Positions 20,744 through 30,156 of a DNA stretch of 64,000 nt are shown here, one piece after another. The DNA is from Arthonia radiata (lineage: Eukaryota > Ascomycota > Arthoniomycetes > Arthoniales > Arthoniaceae). The notes under the pieces are model-generated. The model did not search any database. It saw only the letters and a program-made list of their open reading frames with translations, and was not told where the DNA came from. Every line of letters starts with the position of its first letter. The first letter of the stretch is position 1. Both the position numbers and the translations under genes were made by a program. The stretch lies in NCBI GenBank assembly GCA_002989075.1, contig PSQN01000017.1:4657453-4721452 (forward strand), read 5' to 3'.

Positions 20744-20795
20744 CAGCTAGAGCGACACTAGAAACCGAATGGAAAGGTCCAAAGGGTGGAGTAAA

Positions 20796-20807
20796 CTTGG
20801 CGCCAAG
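20796..20807. promoter_or_regulatory. Palindromic double PacC-type site
   Basis: CTTGGCGCCAAG is a perfect 12-bp palindrome made of two abutting, inverted GCCAAG cores, 357-368 bp upstream of the NHA1 ATG. In Aspergillus and yeast, alkaline-pH cation exporters are PacC/Rim101 targets, which fits the flanking genes. Binding is inferred. Confidence 0.5.
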
Positions 20808-21163
20808 CTTCAACGCGTGGTGATAAACTTCGTCGGAGCACCAAATTCGGCATCAACGGCACTTATCTCTTGCCTTTCTCTCTCCCCAGCTGTCAACCAT
20901 CGTCTTTCAGCTTTCTCGTCGTCTGCCCGGCCTTCGACTTTCTCTGTGCACCAAGCACTGTCCTTCTTTTGATTGCGCGCACCTGGGGGAGCTCGTGCGC
21001 ATCTGCTCCGACAGCAGATACCGAATCACATCATCGGTACCATCTCCTGATCGAGCAGGACAGCCCCATTTACGAAGTGCTGTGGAACAAGACTCTTGAC
21101 GCGCTTCAAGCCTGTTGGATACTTTCGCTCCACGTCCAGTACCAGTACCACCGGTCCACCAAG

Positions 21164-24100
21164 ATGGCGTGGGATCATCTCTCCATCAACAAGCCGCATC
21201 TGGTGTATCTCATCCTCGGTGGCTTCACCAGCCTGTTCATGTTATGCTCCTCCGTTATCAAGGAGAAGTTTTACATAGGTGAGGCTACCGTCGCCACCCT
21301 ATGTGGTCTCATCTTCGGCCCTCATGCTGCCGACCTCATCAACCCGCTCACCTGGGGAAACACCGACCAGATTACGCTCGAGTTTTCCCGCATCGTCTTG
21401 GTCGTGCAATGCTTTGCCGTCGGCGTCGAACTACCTAAGGCCTACATGGAACGGCATTGGCGCTCTGTCGTCTTTCTGCTGGTGCCTGTCATGACATTCG
21501 GCTGGCTGGTCACGAGCCTCTTCATATGGGCCATGTTCCATGGCCATTTGAGTTGGCTCGATAGTCTAGTCATCGCTGCCTGTGTCACTGCTACAGATCC
21601 CGTCCTGGCGTCGTCCGTCGTCGGCAAAGGTAAGTTTGCAAAGCGTGTGCCAAAGCATTTGCGTGACCTACTCTCTGCAGAGTCGGGCTGCAACGACGGC
21701 ATGGCGTTTCCCTTCGTCTACCTGGCGTTGTATCTGGTCCACTACCGACCCCATGCTGACAAAGTTGCACTGAACTGGATATGCATCACCATTCTGTATG
21801 AGTGTCTCTTTGGCGCCATCTATGGTGTTCTAATAGGCTATATCGCGCGGAGGGCCATTCGATACGCCCATGAGCGCAATATTATTGACAGAGAGAGCTT
21901 TTTGGTTTTCTATTTCGTATTGGCCTTGTTTTGTGCTGGCTCCGGGAGTCTTCTAGGCATGGATGATCTTCTCGTCGGATTCGCATGCGGTGTCGGTTTC
22001 AGTAACGATGGCTGGTTCACCGAAAAGACAGAAGAATCACACGTATCCAACGTCATCGATTTGCTGATCAACTTAGCATTCTTTGTCTATTTTGGGACGA
22101 TCATTCCCTGGGAGCAATTCAACTCGGACGTCCTTCACATCGAAGTTTGGCAATTGGTCGTCATAGCACTTCTCGTGCTCTTTTTCCGGCGCATTCCGAT
22201 TATGTTGGCGCTCAAGCCGCTCATCCCAGACATCAAGACTTGGCGCGAGGCGCTTTTCGCTGGACACTTTGGGCCTATTGGGGTTGGTGCTATCTTTGTT
22301 GCGATCCTGGCTCGCGCAGATTTGGAAACGGACAGTACTACCCCTTTGGCGGTTATACCAGAACCGGGCTTCCCGCACGCCAACATCATCGAAATGATTT
22401 GGCCCATCACCGCGTTCCTGGTCATGACTTCCATCTTAGTGCACGGATCCTCAATCGCAGTCTTCACGCTCGGTAAGCACATCAACACCTTGACAATTAC
22501 GATGTCATATACACAGGCGAATGAGGAAAGCGGCAATTGGATGGACAGGCTCCCTCGCATCCAGTCACGCTCCAAGAGCTCTATGTCGCTGCAAAAGGCC
22601 GACTCTTCCGAGGCGTCTTTCGACGAGAAACTCGATGACCCCGAGAGCGGCCTGCCCCGCAACTTCCTGAGACGCCAGAAAATTGAAGACACGCCAAAGT
22701 CCTCCCGACCTAGCAGCAGGAAACGCCGCAGTCGCGCCAGTTGGCGCGGCGCAGGCGGACCGGTGGACCCGTCTGCTATAGAGCCACAACCTCGAGAAGA
22801 GCCGTTGTCGCCTTCTGAAAAGGATGATTTGGATGAACTCGGTCTGCAAAGCAGTACAGAGAGCCCTTCGAGTTCGGACGAAGCCAAGGCGACTCCACCA
22901 AAGGAACGTGAAGGTGAGCCAGTGGAAGAGGTCTATCAAGAAGGAAACGATACCGTCATCGAGGATGAGCAGGGAAACGTTCTGGAAGTGATGCACACTC
23001 AAAAAGACGAGCCGGCTCAGCAACGTGAAGAAGAAATCGAGGGCGAGGTGAGGAAGCTGATGAGCGATGAGGATGTCCACCACGGTGTTTCCAAGAAGGA
23101 AGAACATCTGCCAGATCAGAAAGTTCACGATGCCGTGGAGCATTTTAGTGAAGAAGCTAAGGAGTTAGGAGCCAGCGCGACGGGTCGACAGCAGAGGCCA
23201 GGCCTCACACAAGGGATGAAGCAGCGCATGACAAGCTGGGCGGGGGGTGTACGTGGTGACAAGGGCACGCAGTCACGGCCAGCAGCCCTTCCTCAACCAC
23301 AACCAGAAAAGAAGCACGGACCGGCTCGAGCCTTCCGCTTCGGGCGAACGATCATTGTGGAGGACGAAGACGGAGAAGTCATCAAGAAATACGAAATTCC
23401 CGCGCCCGAAAGGGATCACATGGAGCGGAAGCAAAGCTATGTCGACCCCGAAAAAACGCGGCAACGGCTTCAACGCATGGGCAAAATGCTTGGTGTTGGA
23501 CATCATGCCCATTCTGACGAACCCGGCGAATCTTCTAACGCTCGGACGCAAAACCCACAAGAGGATTTCGATGATGATCCAAACATCCGATTCACTGTGG
23601 ATGGCAACGCGCGTCGCATGAGTAAGACTGAGTTCATCAAGCAGATTCAAGGAATGAATCCGAAGGAGCGTGCTCGCTTGGTTGAGCAAAGTGACGCTCC
23701 AGAGCAGGTCAAAGAAGAGGCACGTGAAGATGCTGCTGAACACAAAGCTAAGGCGGAGAACCTTGGCAGTGATCATAAGGTTAGACATGGAGACCACATT
23801 GCATCTGCGAAAGACCACGAGGGTGGAGCCGACGCTCAGGTGAAGAGCGTACACAATAGTGGTGAGGGGCCGAGCTTGGCCCTCACTGGTCAAAGTCATG
23901 GTGAAATTCCTTTCCACTCGGTCACAACAGACATTCAGCGAGATGCTGCATCTCGACCACAAGAGACTGCGGCCCAGCGTCGGCGAAGACTGGCTGCAGG
24001 GTCCGAGGAAGACGGAGAATCAGCCTCACGACGTCCTCAGGAGGCGCAGGATGAAGACTCGGATGATGACGGCACAGAGCGCGTCCCTCCCTCTCAGCGT

Positions 24101-24400
24101 CGGCAGCATCAAGGGGCAGCTAGATTTCATCCTCAATCACATTTGCAACGTTCGACGAGCTCGCGAGAAGAGGCGGGAGAGACCGCTGCGGAGCGAAGAC
24201 GTCGTGAAGGGGCCTTGGGCATCAGCACCCAAGAAGAAGATAGTGATGAAGACGAGAGCGGGCCTCGACAGCCGCCAAAGCATGCGGTTCCGGCCAGCCC
24301 ATCGGAAGATCCGGCACGCTCACCAACATCACGAGGCATCAGATTCGCGGACGAAGAGCCTCGGGGTCGTAGTGGGCCCGGCGTGCGATGGAAATCTTAG
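21164..24400 (+). CDS. NHA1: Plasma-membrane Na+(K+)/H+ antiporter, Nha1/CNH1 family
   Basis: Exchanges external protons for cytosolic Na+/K+, giving salt tolerance and pH homeostasis. One exon, 1,078 residues from ATG at 21164 (MAWDHLSINKPHLVYLILGG). Residues about 10-440 form the antiporter membrane domain with roughly 12-13 hydrophobic segments. Diagnostic blocks are YIGEATVATLCGLIFGPHAA, VQCFAVGVELPKAY, CVTATDPVLASSVVGKGKF and RDLLSAESGCNDGMAFPF at about 168-185, where the Asn-Asp pair is the ion site of NhaP-type exchangers. The conserved segment after the last helix, SYTQANEESGNWMDRLP, is typical of fungal Nha1. A charged cytosolic tail of about 620 residues follows, with the conserved FRFGRTIIVEDEDGEVIKKY block; such tails tune cation and osmotic responses in yeast. 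It is divergent from palH. Confidence 0.94.
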   Translation: MAWDHLSINKPHLVYLILGGFTSLFMLCSSVIKEKFYIGEATVATLCGLIFGPHAADLINPLTWGNTDQITLEFSRIVLVVQCFAVGVELPKAYMERHWRSVVFLLVPVMTFGWLVTSLFIWAMFHGHLSWLDSLVIAACVTATDPVLASSVVGKGKFAKRVPKHLRDLLSAESGCNDGMAFPFVYLALYLVHYRPHADKVALNWICITILYECLFGAIYGVLIGYIARRAIRYAHERNIIDRESFLVFYFVLALFCAGSGSLLGMDDLLVGFACGVGFSNDGWFTEKTEESHVSNVIDLLINLAFFVYFGTIIPWEQFNSDVLHIEVWQLVVIALLVLFFRRIPIMLALKPLIPDIKTWREALFAGHFGPIGVGAIFVAILARADLETDSTTPLAVIPEPGFPHANIIEMIWPITAFLVMTSILVHGSSIAVFTLGKHINTLTITMSYTQANEESGNWMDRLPRIQSRSKSSMSLQKADSSEASFDEKLDDPESGLPRNFLRRQKIEDTPKSSRPSSRKRRSRASWRGAGGPVDPSAIEPQPREEPLSPSEKDDLDELGLQSSTESPSSSDEAKATPPKEREGEPVEEVYQEGNDTVIEDEQGNVLEVMHTQKDEPAQQREEEIEGEVRKLMSDEDVHHGVSKKEEHLPDQKVHDAVEHFSEEAKELGASATGRQQRPGLTQGMKQRMTSWAGGVRGDKGTQSRPAALPQPQPEKKHGPARAFRFGRTIIVEDEDGEVIKKYEIPAPERDHMERKQSYVDPEKTRQRLQRMGKMLGVGHHAHSDEPGESSNARTQNPQEDFDDDPNIRFTVDGNARRMSKTEFIKQIQGMNPKERARLVEQSDAPEQVKEEAREDAAEHKAKAENLGSDHKVRHGDHIASAKDHEGGADAQVKSVHNSGEGPSLALTGQSHGEIPFHSVTTDIQRDAASRPQETAAQRRRRLAAGSEEDGESASRRPQEAQDEDSDDDGTERVPPSQRRQHQGAARFHPQSHLQRSTSSREEAGETAAERRRREGALGISTQEEDSDEDESGPRQPPKHAVPASPSEDPARSPTSRGIRFADEEPRGRSGPGVRWKS

Positions 24401-24661
24401 CGAGGTCATTCTGGGGACTTGTGTAGATAGCCAGGCGTTGGTGGTACTCTTCTGACGCAATATATGCTTAGACCAATGAATCATCAGTCTACTAACTATA
24501 TCCAAGTCTACTTCTCCGGCCCTGACTGTACAAATTGTGATTTGCTGTTGTTCGTGGTCAGCACAGTGCAGACGGTTGCTACCCTGTACGTCTCAGCTGT
24601 GTCTATGTGGACCGGCCGCGTCGAGACAACGTCGCAGATCCACGTTTCTCCGCAAAGCTAC

Positions 24662-25516
24662 ATGTTTTGTACGCTCCATCATATGCACACGCATCTTCAG
24701 CGATCGCAAGCGCATTTCGGGTGGATCGTGAGGCGGCAGGCCTTCGAAGCCGCAGCCTCGACGCGAAACGGGATACGGCGCGCATATGCGTCCGAGTCCA
24801 GAACTTTTCCGAAGCATCCAGGGAAGGGAGAGCTGAACTATCGCTCAAAAGTTCCAAAGACTGGAGCGAGTGATCCTCCATTTCATGTCATTCTCGGCGC
24901 CGGATTCAAAGTCGTTCAGGAGAAAGTGGTGGCACTTTCTAGCCCAGGCCCGGTCATTAGGTATCTCATACATTTCGCGATCGGCTGCTACTTCTTCGTA
25001 CATTATGTCGCCAGCTTACGGCCAACCGAAGGGCCCTCGATGGTCCCAACCTTTGCTGCGTCCGGAGACGGTGCTTTGGTGTGCTACTTGTACGCACATG
25101 GCGTGGGTCTCAAGGCGGGACAAGTCATCAGCTACCAACATCCTGTTAATCGAGGCGAACATGTGATCAAGCGGGTCGTCGGCCTAGAAGGAGACTACAT
25201 ACTGAGGGATACCCCGGGCGGACTCGATGGCAATCTGGAAGAGTTGGCACGGCCGACCCGGCCTGAGAATGTGAACCATACGAAGACAGGAGTAGATCAG
25301 ATGATGGTCAAAGTGCCAAAAGGTCACTGTTGGGTGGTTGGAGACAATCTCAGCTGGAGTCGAGACTCAAGATTGTACGGACCTGTCCCTTTGGCGCTGG
25401 TCAGAGGTAAAGTCGTCGCAATCAAGAGATCGGGGTGGCCATGGCAGGGATGGCGGCTACCACGAAGAGCTTTTGAAGACACAAGAATCACCGCAAAGAC
25501 AAGAAACTTGACATAG
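24662..25516 (+). CDS. IMP1: Mitochondrial inner membrane protease subunit 1 (Imp1)
   Basis: Signal-peptidase-like serine protease of the inner membrane that removes intermembrane-space sorting signals. 284 residues from the ATG at 24662. An upstream in-frame ATG at 24464 is only 64 bp after the NHA1 stop and adds non-homologous sequence, so 24662 (or 24683) is preferred. The N-terminus is rich in Arg/Ala/Ser, as expected for a mitochondrial presequence (WIVRRQAFEAAASTRNGIRR). One hydrophobic segment, YLIHFAIGCYFFVHYVA, anchors it. The catalytic Ser126 is in EGPSMVPTF and Lys170 in EHVIKRVVGLEGD. The box-E motif is VVGDNLSWSRDSRLYGPVP. Same strand as NHA1; its stop is only 12 bp from the stop of the convergent amidohydrolase gene. 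Confidence 0.9.
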   Translation: MFCTLHHMHTHLQRSQAHFGWIVRRQAFEAAASTRNGIRRAYASESRTFPKHPGKGELNYRSKVPKTGASDPPFHVILGAGFKVVQEKVVALSSPGPVIRYLIHFAIGCYFFVHYVASLRPTEGPSMVPTFAASGDGALVCYLYAHGVGLKAGQVISYQHPVNRGEHVIKRVVGLEGDYILRDTPGGLDGNLEELARPTRPENVNHTKTGVDQMMVKVPKGHCWVVGDNLSWSRDSRLYGPVPLALVRGKVVAIKRSGWPWQGWRLPRRAFEDTRITAKTRNLT

Positions 25517-25528
25517 ATGACCGGGGGT

Positions 25529-26681
25529 CTAATTTAAGGGACTATTGAGTTTGAGGAGTTGTGCGGAATTTCCACCCATGACTGCGGACACCGTCTTCAT
25601 ATCACCGCCCGTGGCAGTCGAAATTGCGGCAGCGTTCATCGTCACACTCAGCCAGTGATCTGCATTAGGGTCGAGTGGCGGGAAGAAGGGGTGATCAGTG
25701 CCTGAAAACAGGTCAGCTTCGCGCTGCCGCACCAAGTCTTGAACGTCGGAACTCACCAAACATCAATCTCTCCCCGCCAGACACCTCGACGGCTGCTTTT
25801 AAGCCAGCAGGAGAATACACTACCGCATCTAGGTATATGTTTGTGCGTAACACGTCCTCTAGTTTGCGCTTTGGGGCTGCGTTCTGTCCGTGGAGATAGC
25901 CATCGTGGGCAATGCAGCTTTCTATGCGCCCTGCAAGGAATGGTATTGTTCCTCCACTGTGCGCGAGCAGTACGCCAAGGTCAGGGAAACGGTCGAATAC
26001 TCCTGCAAGGATCATACGAGTTACGGCTATGGTCGTCTCAAGTGGGAAACCAAGAGCAAGTGGAAGTACATGTCCATACTCTCCTCCTCGTGGACCGTAC
26101 ACTTTTGACGGCAAGCCATAGTGAGGATGCAGGAAGAGCAATGTCTCAGTGGATTGCAGACTCTGCCAGATGGGATCTAGAAACGGATCATCAAGCCCTT
26201 GACCCAAGCCGGTGGTGCCAACGATGACACCTCTCATATGTGACAACTGCTTCAATCTTTCAATCTCTTGCTGCACGTCCATAGCAGCGCCAGACAGCGG
26301 CAATGTACCGAATGCGAAAAGCCTGCCGTGGTGCTTCGCGCATGATCTGTTAAGGTCGTCATTGATTTCCCTGGCCATGGAAGCTGCTTCGGCGGCAGGC
26401 AAAAAGTCAAGCCAGGGATTAGCAAGAGAAACCACGGATATGTCGATGTTGTGAGCGTCCATGAAGCGAATTTTCTGTGCGAGGTCCCAATAGTCAGGGC
26501 CAATTGGCCTCCCGCGCGTTTCTGGCGCTTTGGACTCATCATCATCACTCGGCAATATGATAAGCCTTGCCCTGTCGGTGCCTGCGACCTGGCGGATATA
26601 CGGGACCGTTGATCGGCTCTCCAGGAGTCTTACGAACGAAGAAGGGTACACATGGGTGTGAACGTCGACCACGAGTGCCAT
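25529..26681 (-). CDS. ACMSD-type amidohydrolase-superfamily decarboxylase
   Basis: Member of the amidohydrolase-2 family (2-amino-3-carboxymuconate-6-semialdehyde decarboxylase and relatives acting on aromatic or heterocyclic carboxylates). Exon 1 26681-25757 and exon 2 25701-25529 join in frame across a 55-bp intron (GTGAGT...TTTTCAG); total 365 residues. Metal-binding pattern visible: His8 and His10 in VDVHTHVYP, a His pair in LLFLHPHYGLP, LLAHSGGTIPFLAGRIE, and Asp311 in MFGTDHPFFPP, which is assembled only by splicing. This HxH...H...D set fits the zinc-dependent decarboxylase branch. The exact substrate cannot be told. It is divergent from a 2OG oxygenase gene (317 bp between starts), suggesting co-expression in a small catabolic step. 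Confidence 0.88.
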
Positions 26682-26998
26682 GGTGGGCAGTCAAGAGTCA
26701 ATGAAAGCTCTTCGGCAACGTCGACGTAAGCAACTCTTACGGTACCATTGCCGTAGACAGCATGTACCTCTTGAGAATGGCTCGAAGGTGTCGTGAATGG
26801 TAGTCGTGAAAAGCATGTGCCAGACCTGCCACGTGCCCCACTCTTGCGAACGTTGTGCTCCTGCAACTCCCCAACGAGTCTAATCTTCTCCTGCGATGGC
26901 TGACTGATAGCAAATGCTCTCTTTACGAATCTTCGAGAAAATTCTGTGCATACAGCAACCTTTGTATTGACGTGAACGCGGTTCGAGCTTGCCCAGAC
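26682..26998. promoter_or_regulatory. Divergent promoter, decarboxylase / 2OG oxygenase
   Basis: 317 bp between the two ATGs. No recognised binding site stands out; a TGACTC half-site (reverse strand) lies close to the decarboxylase start. The compact shared region is the only hint of co-regulation. Confidence 0.45.
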
Positions 26999-28102
26999 AT
27001 GGCAGACGCTCGTCCAAACATACCAGTAGGCCTCTCAGTCAACTTCCATGCATTGGACAGAACATAGATTGATTCGTGCAAGCTCATCGACTTTGGCCCG
27101 TTTTTATTGCCGTCAGCTTCCGCATCAGATCGCGCAGAAACCGCGAAGGAGATACTGCTTGCATTCCAGCAGTACGGTTTCCTCTACGTTGTGAATCATG
27201 GGATCTCGGCGCACCAAGTTGACGCTGCTTTCGAAAGCTCTGCTTCATTCTTCGACCTGTCGTTGGAAGCCAAAGGCGCTATCGCTTGGGATCGACCCGA
27301 AAGCAACCGTGGCTACAGCTGCATGGGTCAGGAGAAAGTCACCAATGTGAGCGATAAGGATGGCGTGGCGGATCTGCGTGCGTCCAACCCAGATCTCAAG
27401 GAAAGCTACGAGATCGGGAGGGAAGGTGTTGCTAGCATGCCTAACCAGTGGCCTAGCACTGAGACATCAGCCCTGCGTCCCGCCATCTTCAGGGACGAGA
27501 TGATGACATTCTTCGAAACGTGCAAACAGTTGCATGTGAAGATTCTCCGTGCCATCGCATTAGGACTTGGTATCGATGACCATTGGTTTGACGAATACGC
27601 ACGCGTCGGGGACAACACCCTGCGCCTCCTTCACTATCCCGCGGTTGACCGGGAGGTCTTTGAACGCAACAAAGGTCAAGTCCGGGCTGGCGCTCATACC
27701 GACTATGGCAGCCTCACCCTACTGTTTCAAGACACTCGAGGAGGTCTCCAAGTTCAGCACCCAGATGGCGAGACCTGGATAAATGCTCAGCCAATACCAG
27801 GCTCCATCGTTGTCAACGCGGGCGACTTGCTGTCACGATGGAGCAATGATGCGATCAAGAGCACGCTTCATCGTGTAGTCGAGCCGCCCTTACCGGGTGC
27901 AAGGACTGCATCGCAAGCAGACAATAGCAATGAACTGGAGGTCGACAAATATCCGCCCAGATATAGCATTGCCTACTTCTGCAACCCAGACTTCGATAAA
28001 TTCATCGACGTGGTGCCGGGTACCTTGAATAGACAGGCAAAGAAGTACGAGGGCATCAACAGCGGAGAGTATTTGACCCAACGCTTGACAGCAACGTACT
28101 GA
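26999..28102 (+). CDS. 2-oxoglutarate/Fe(II)-dependent dioxygenase (isopenicillin N synthase-like)
   Basis: Non-haem iron oxygenase of the IPNS/flavonol synthase-like superfamily. Exon 1 (26999-27025) encodes only MADARPNIP; after a 57-bp intron (donor GTAGGC, acceptor AAG) exon 2 (27083-28102) continues with LIDFGPFLLPSASASDRAET, giving 348 residues. The short first exon restores the usual N-terminal I-P-x-I-D-F motif, which supports it. The DIOX_N domain includes FQQYGFLYVVNHGI. Iron ligands are His214 and Asp216 in RAGAHTDYGSLTLLF and His272 in KSTLHRVVEP; the 2OG-binding pair is Arg302 and Ser304 in PPRYSIAYF. The substrate is unknown; such fungal enzymes act on xenobiotics, pigments or secondary metabolites. 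It is divergent from the decarboxylase gene. Confidence 0.88.
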
Positions 28103-28441
28103 TAGATGCTCTGTGAGAGATTGGGTCTGCGCTTGTAAATGGCCTCGACTTGGAATGCGTTCACGCACGATGAAGACGCAAAGCACATAAAGGAGTGACT
28201 GAGTCCAATTCTTGCTGACTGCTTCTGTTTCGCCTCTTACATGATCAACGAACCCCAACTACATTACCGGCTTCTCAAGAACAAGCCAACCCCAATTACC
28301 CGCCACGCCGCCTTACTGTGACTCTAGATCCACGCGAGGGATCTCAAGCCATGTTCATCTGTGAGCAGATTATTATTTACTTGTCTGCTAAACATGGGCA
28401 CTACTCACTGCACCACATGACTGCGGGGCTCTTTTGGACGC
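28103..28441. other. Convergent 3' region, oxygenase / hydrophobin
   Basis: 339 bp between the stop codons of two convergent genes; should hold both 3' UTRs. Nothing else recognised. Confidence 0.4.
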
Positions 28442-28816
28442 TCACAAGAGTTTGTTGCAACTGCCGATGACGCTGATGCCGTTCTGTGGTTATCGATGTC
28501 AGCTATCCCGCGATGAAGCAAGACAGACATTGGACCATGACCAGATACTCACGTTCTCGGTTGGGCAGCAGAAGACGTCACCAGTGTCGCAGTTCTCTCC
28601 AATGATGTCGACGAGGCCGCAAAACGCACCGAGGATGCTGCTGGCGCCGCCAGCGTTGTTGCAGCAGGACTTGACTTGGCCAGAGGAGCACTGCTGGCCA
28701 TCGTTGTTGCCGACGTCATCGCCATCGCCGCCCTCGCCGCCGTCACCGGTTGTGGGAGCAGCGATGGCCGTGAAGGCCAGAGCCAGGCCGAGGATAGTGG
28801 TGGTGGAGAACTTCAT
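28442..28816 (-). CDS. Hydrophobin, 101 aa, intermediate spacing
   Basis: Secreted amphipathic surface protein that coats aerial hyphae and spores. Exon 1 28816-28553 (88 residues) and exon 2 28483-28442 (13 residues) join across a 69-bp intron (GTGAGT...CACAG). Signal peptide MKFSTTTILGLALAFTAIAA; then an acidic Gly/Asp stretch (GDGGEGGDGDDVGNNDG). All eight hydrophobin cysteines are present: 43, 51, 52, 66, 76, 83, 84 and 97, in the order C-CC-C-C-CC-C. Key blocks are CSSGQVKSCC, FCGLVDIIGENC and GDVFCCP; the eighth Cys (NGISVIGSC) comes from exon 2. Loops of 7, 13, 9, 6 and 12 residues do not fit class II, and the 13-residue CC-to-C loop is short for class I, so I call it atypical or intermediate. 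Confidence 0.9.
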
Positions 28817-30156
28817 GGTGAAGGGTACGAGTCCGGTGATGTTTGAAGTGTTGATGATGAGGTCTCGAAGACTTTGAAGGACGCGTGATATTAATAGCTA
28901 ATGGTTGTGAGTGCTGCTGATGATGACGAGAAAAGTAAGGGCAGGAAGGGAACCGCTGTGCTTTTGTAACTCCATACACCTCTCGTCTCAGACTTCCCTG
29001 ACTTGCGTATCCAACTCTGCAAACGCGGTGTGGAGGCTTGAGCGTGGAGCGTTGCGGCGCTGTTGGTTTCATTGACAAACGCCGAGAGAAGCTGCCTGGA
29101 GCAGGTCCGGCCACTTTTCAACGGGCTTTATTCAGCAAACGACGACGGGTTCGCAGAAGACAATGACAGATCAGCAAAAGATCAGGATTAAACGTTCTCC
29201 TTCGCACGCGTCAAACGATTTGGGATGGTGAGTGACCAACAAAGACCTTCACTGTTTGTAGACCCTGAAGGCCACGTAGACATGTTCTCTGGTCCGTCTG
29301 GGTTGACCGCAAGAAGTAGCACTAGCGTGGCAGCAGCATGCATATATTCGGCTGATTAATCTCGCAAGCATACCATCGGGCTTGTGCGACGCTGTTCTTG
29401 GCGATGCCTTTCCCGGACCATGGCGCCGGCATCCCTTTACGCCTTTCGTCAGCTTCATGTCTTTGCACAGCGCTCCCCTGCGCATTGATCGTGGCGATAC
29501 CTGGAACGTGGGACTTCAGTTGAACCGCTGTGGCGCATTGCGCTGAGACAGCTTGACAAGTTTGGTCCGCCGATGCTCGTCCAGCTCCTCGTTGGAGTGC
29601 AGACCACACTACGACAAGCTCTTGGTCCTACCACTCCACACACGCGTGCCCTATGTTTCTTATCGTATAATATGGAAGTCCTTTCGCAATACAAGGTTGA
29701 TGGTAAAGACAGAGTCCCGCATGATATGCGCCCATGAAACTCTTGAGACCTTGAGTCACCTCTCCAAACAGCTGCCGAATCCAGCAGTAGAGGTTACACC
29801 ACGACGAACGTTGTCTCAAGGCGGCACGTGCATATGAGTCTGCTGGACTTAGACAGACCCGTCTCAGACCTTCTTCAACGCAAATAGATCGAGCCAAGCG
29901 TTGAGATACGGCCGTGAAAAGGGACGAAGCCGCAAAATCCATGACTTATGCTAACATCTGAGCGGGCCGGTACAACGTCTCCGCAATATCTGTGCATTGA
30001 CTATAGTGAAACCCGGTGTATCAATGAAGCAGTTCATATAGTCAGCAGCGAGCAGCGTTGGTATGTCAGCGTTTGTCAAGGGCAAGGTTTAGTGGACGAA
30101 GAAAGAGCGTGAGGGTGTGCTGGGATCCTGAAACGCCTTATCGCCCGCATTTCTTA
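28817..30156. other. Intergenic region between the last gene and the repeat block
   Basis: About 1.3 kb of normal composition with the hydrophobin promoter at its left end. Open frames here (for example a 104-codon minus-strand ATG frame at 29628-29942) show no domain. No RIP signature is evident, in contrast to the DNA after 30,600. Confidence 0.45.

Larger units (their letters stand above)
19986..21163. promoter_or_regulatory. Shared divergent promoter region, palH / NHA1
   Basis: 1.18 kb between the two starts. It contains three GCCAAG/CTTGGC cores within 70 bp (20738-20807). An open frame from 20870 into NHA1 begins at TTG and its N-terminal 98 residues have no family similarity, so it is taken as 5' leader. 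Pyrimidine-rich stretches near 20880-20950 resemble a fungal core promoter/leader. Confidence 0.6.
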
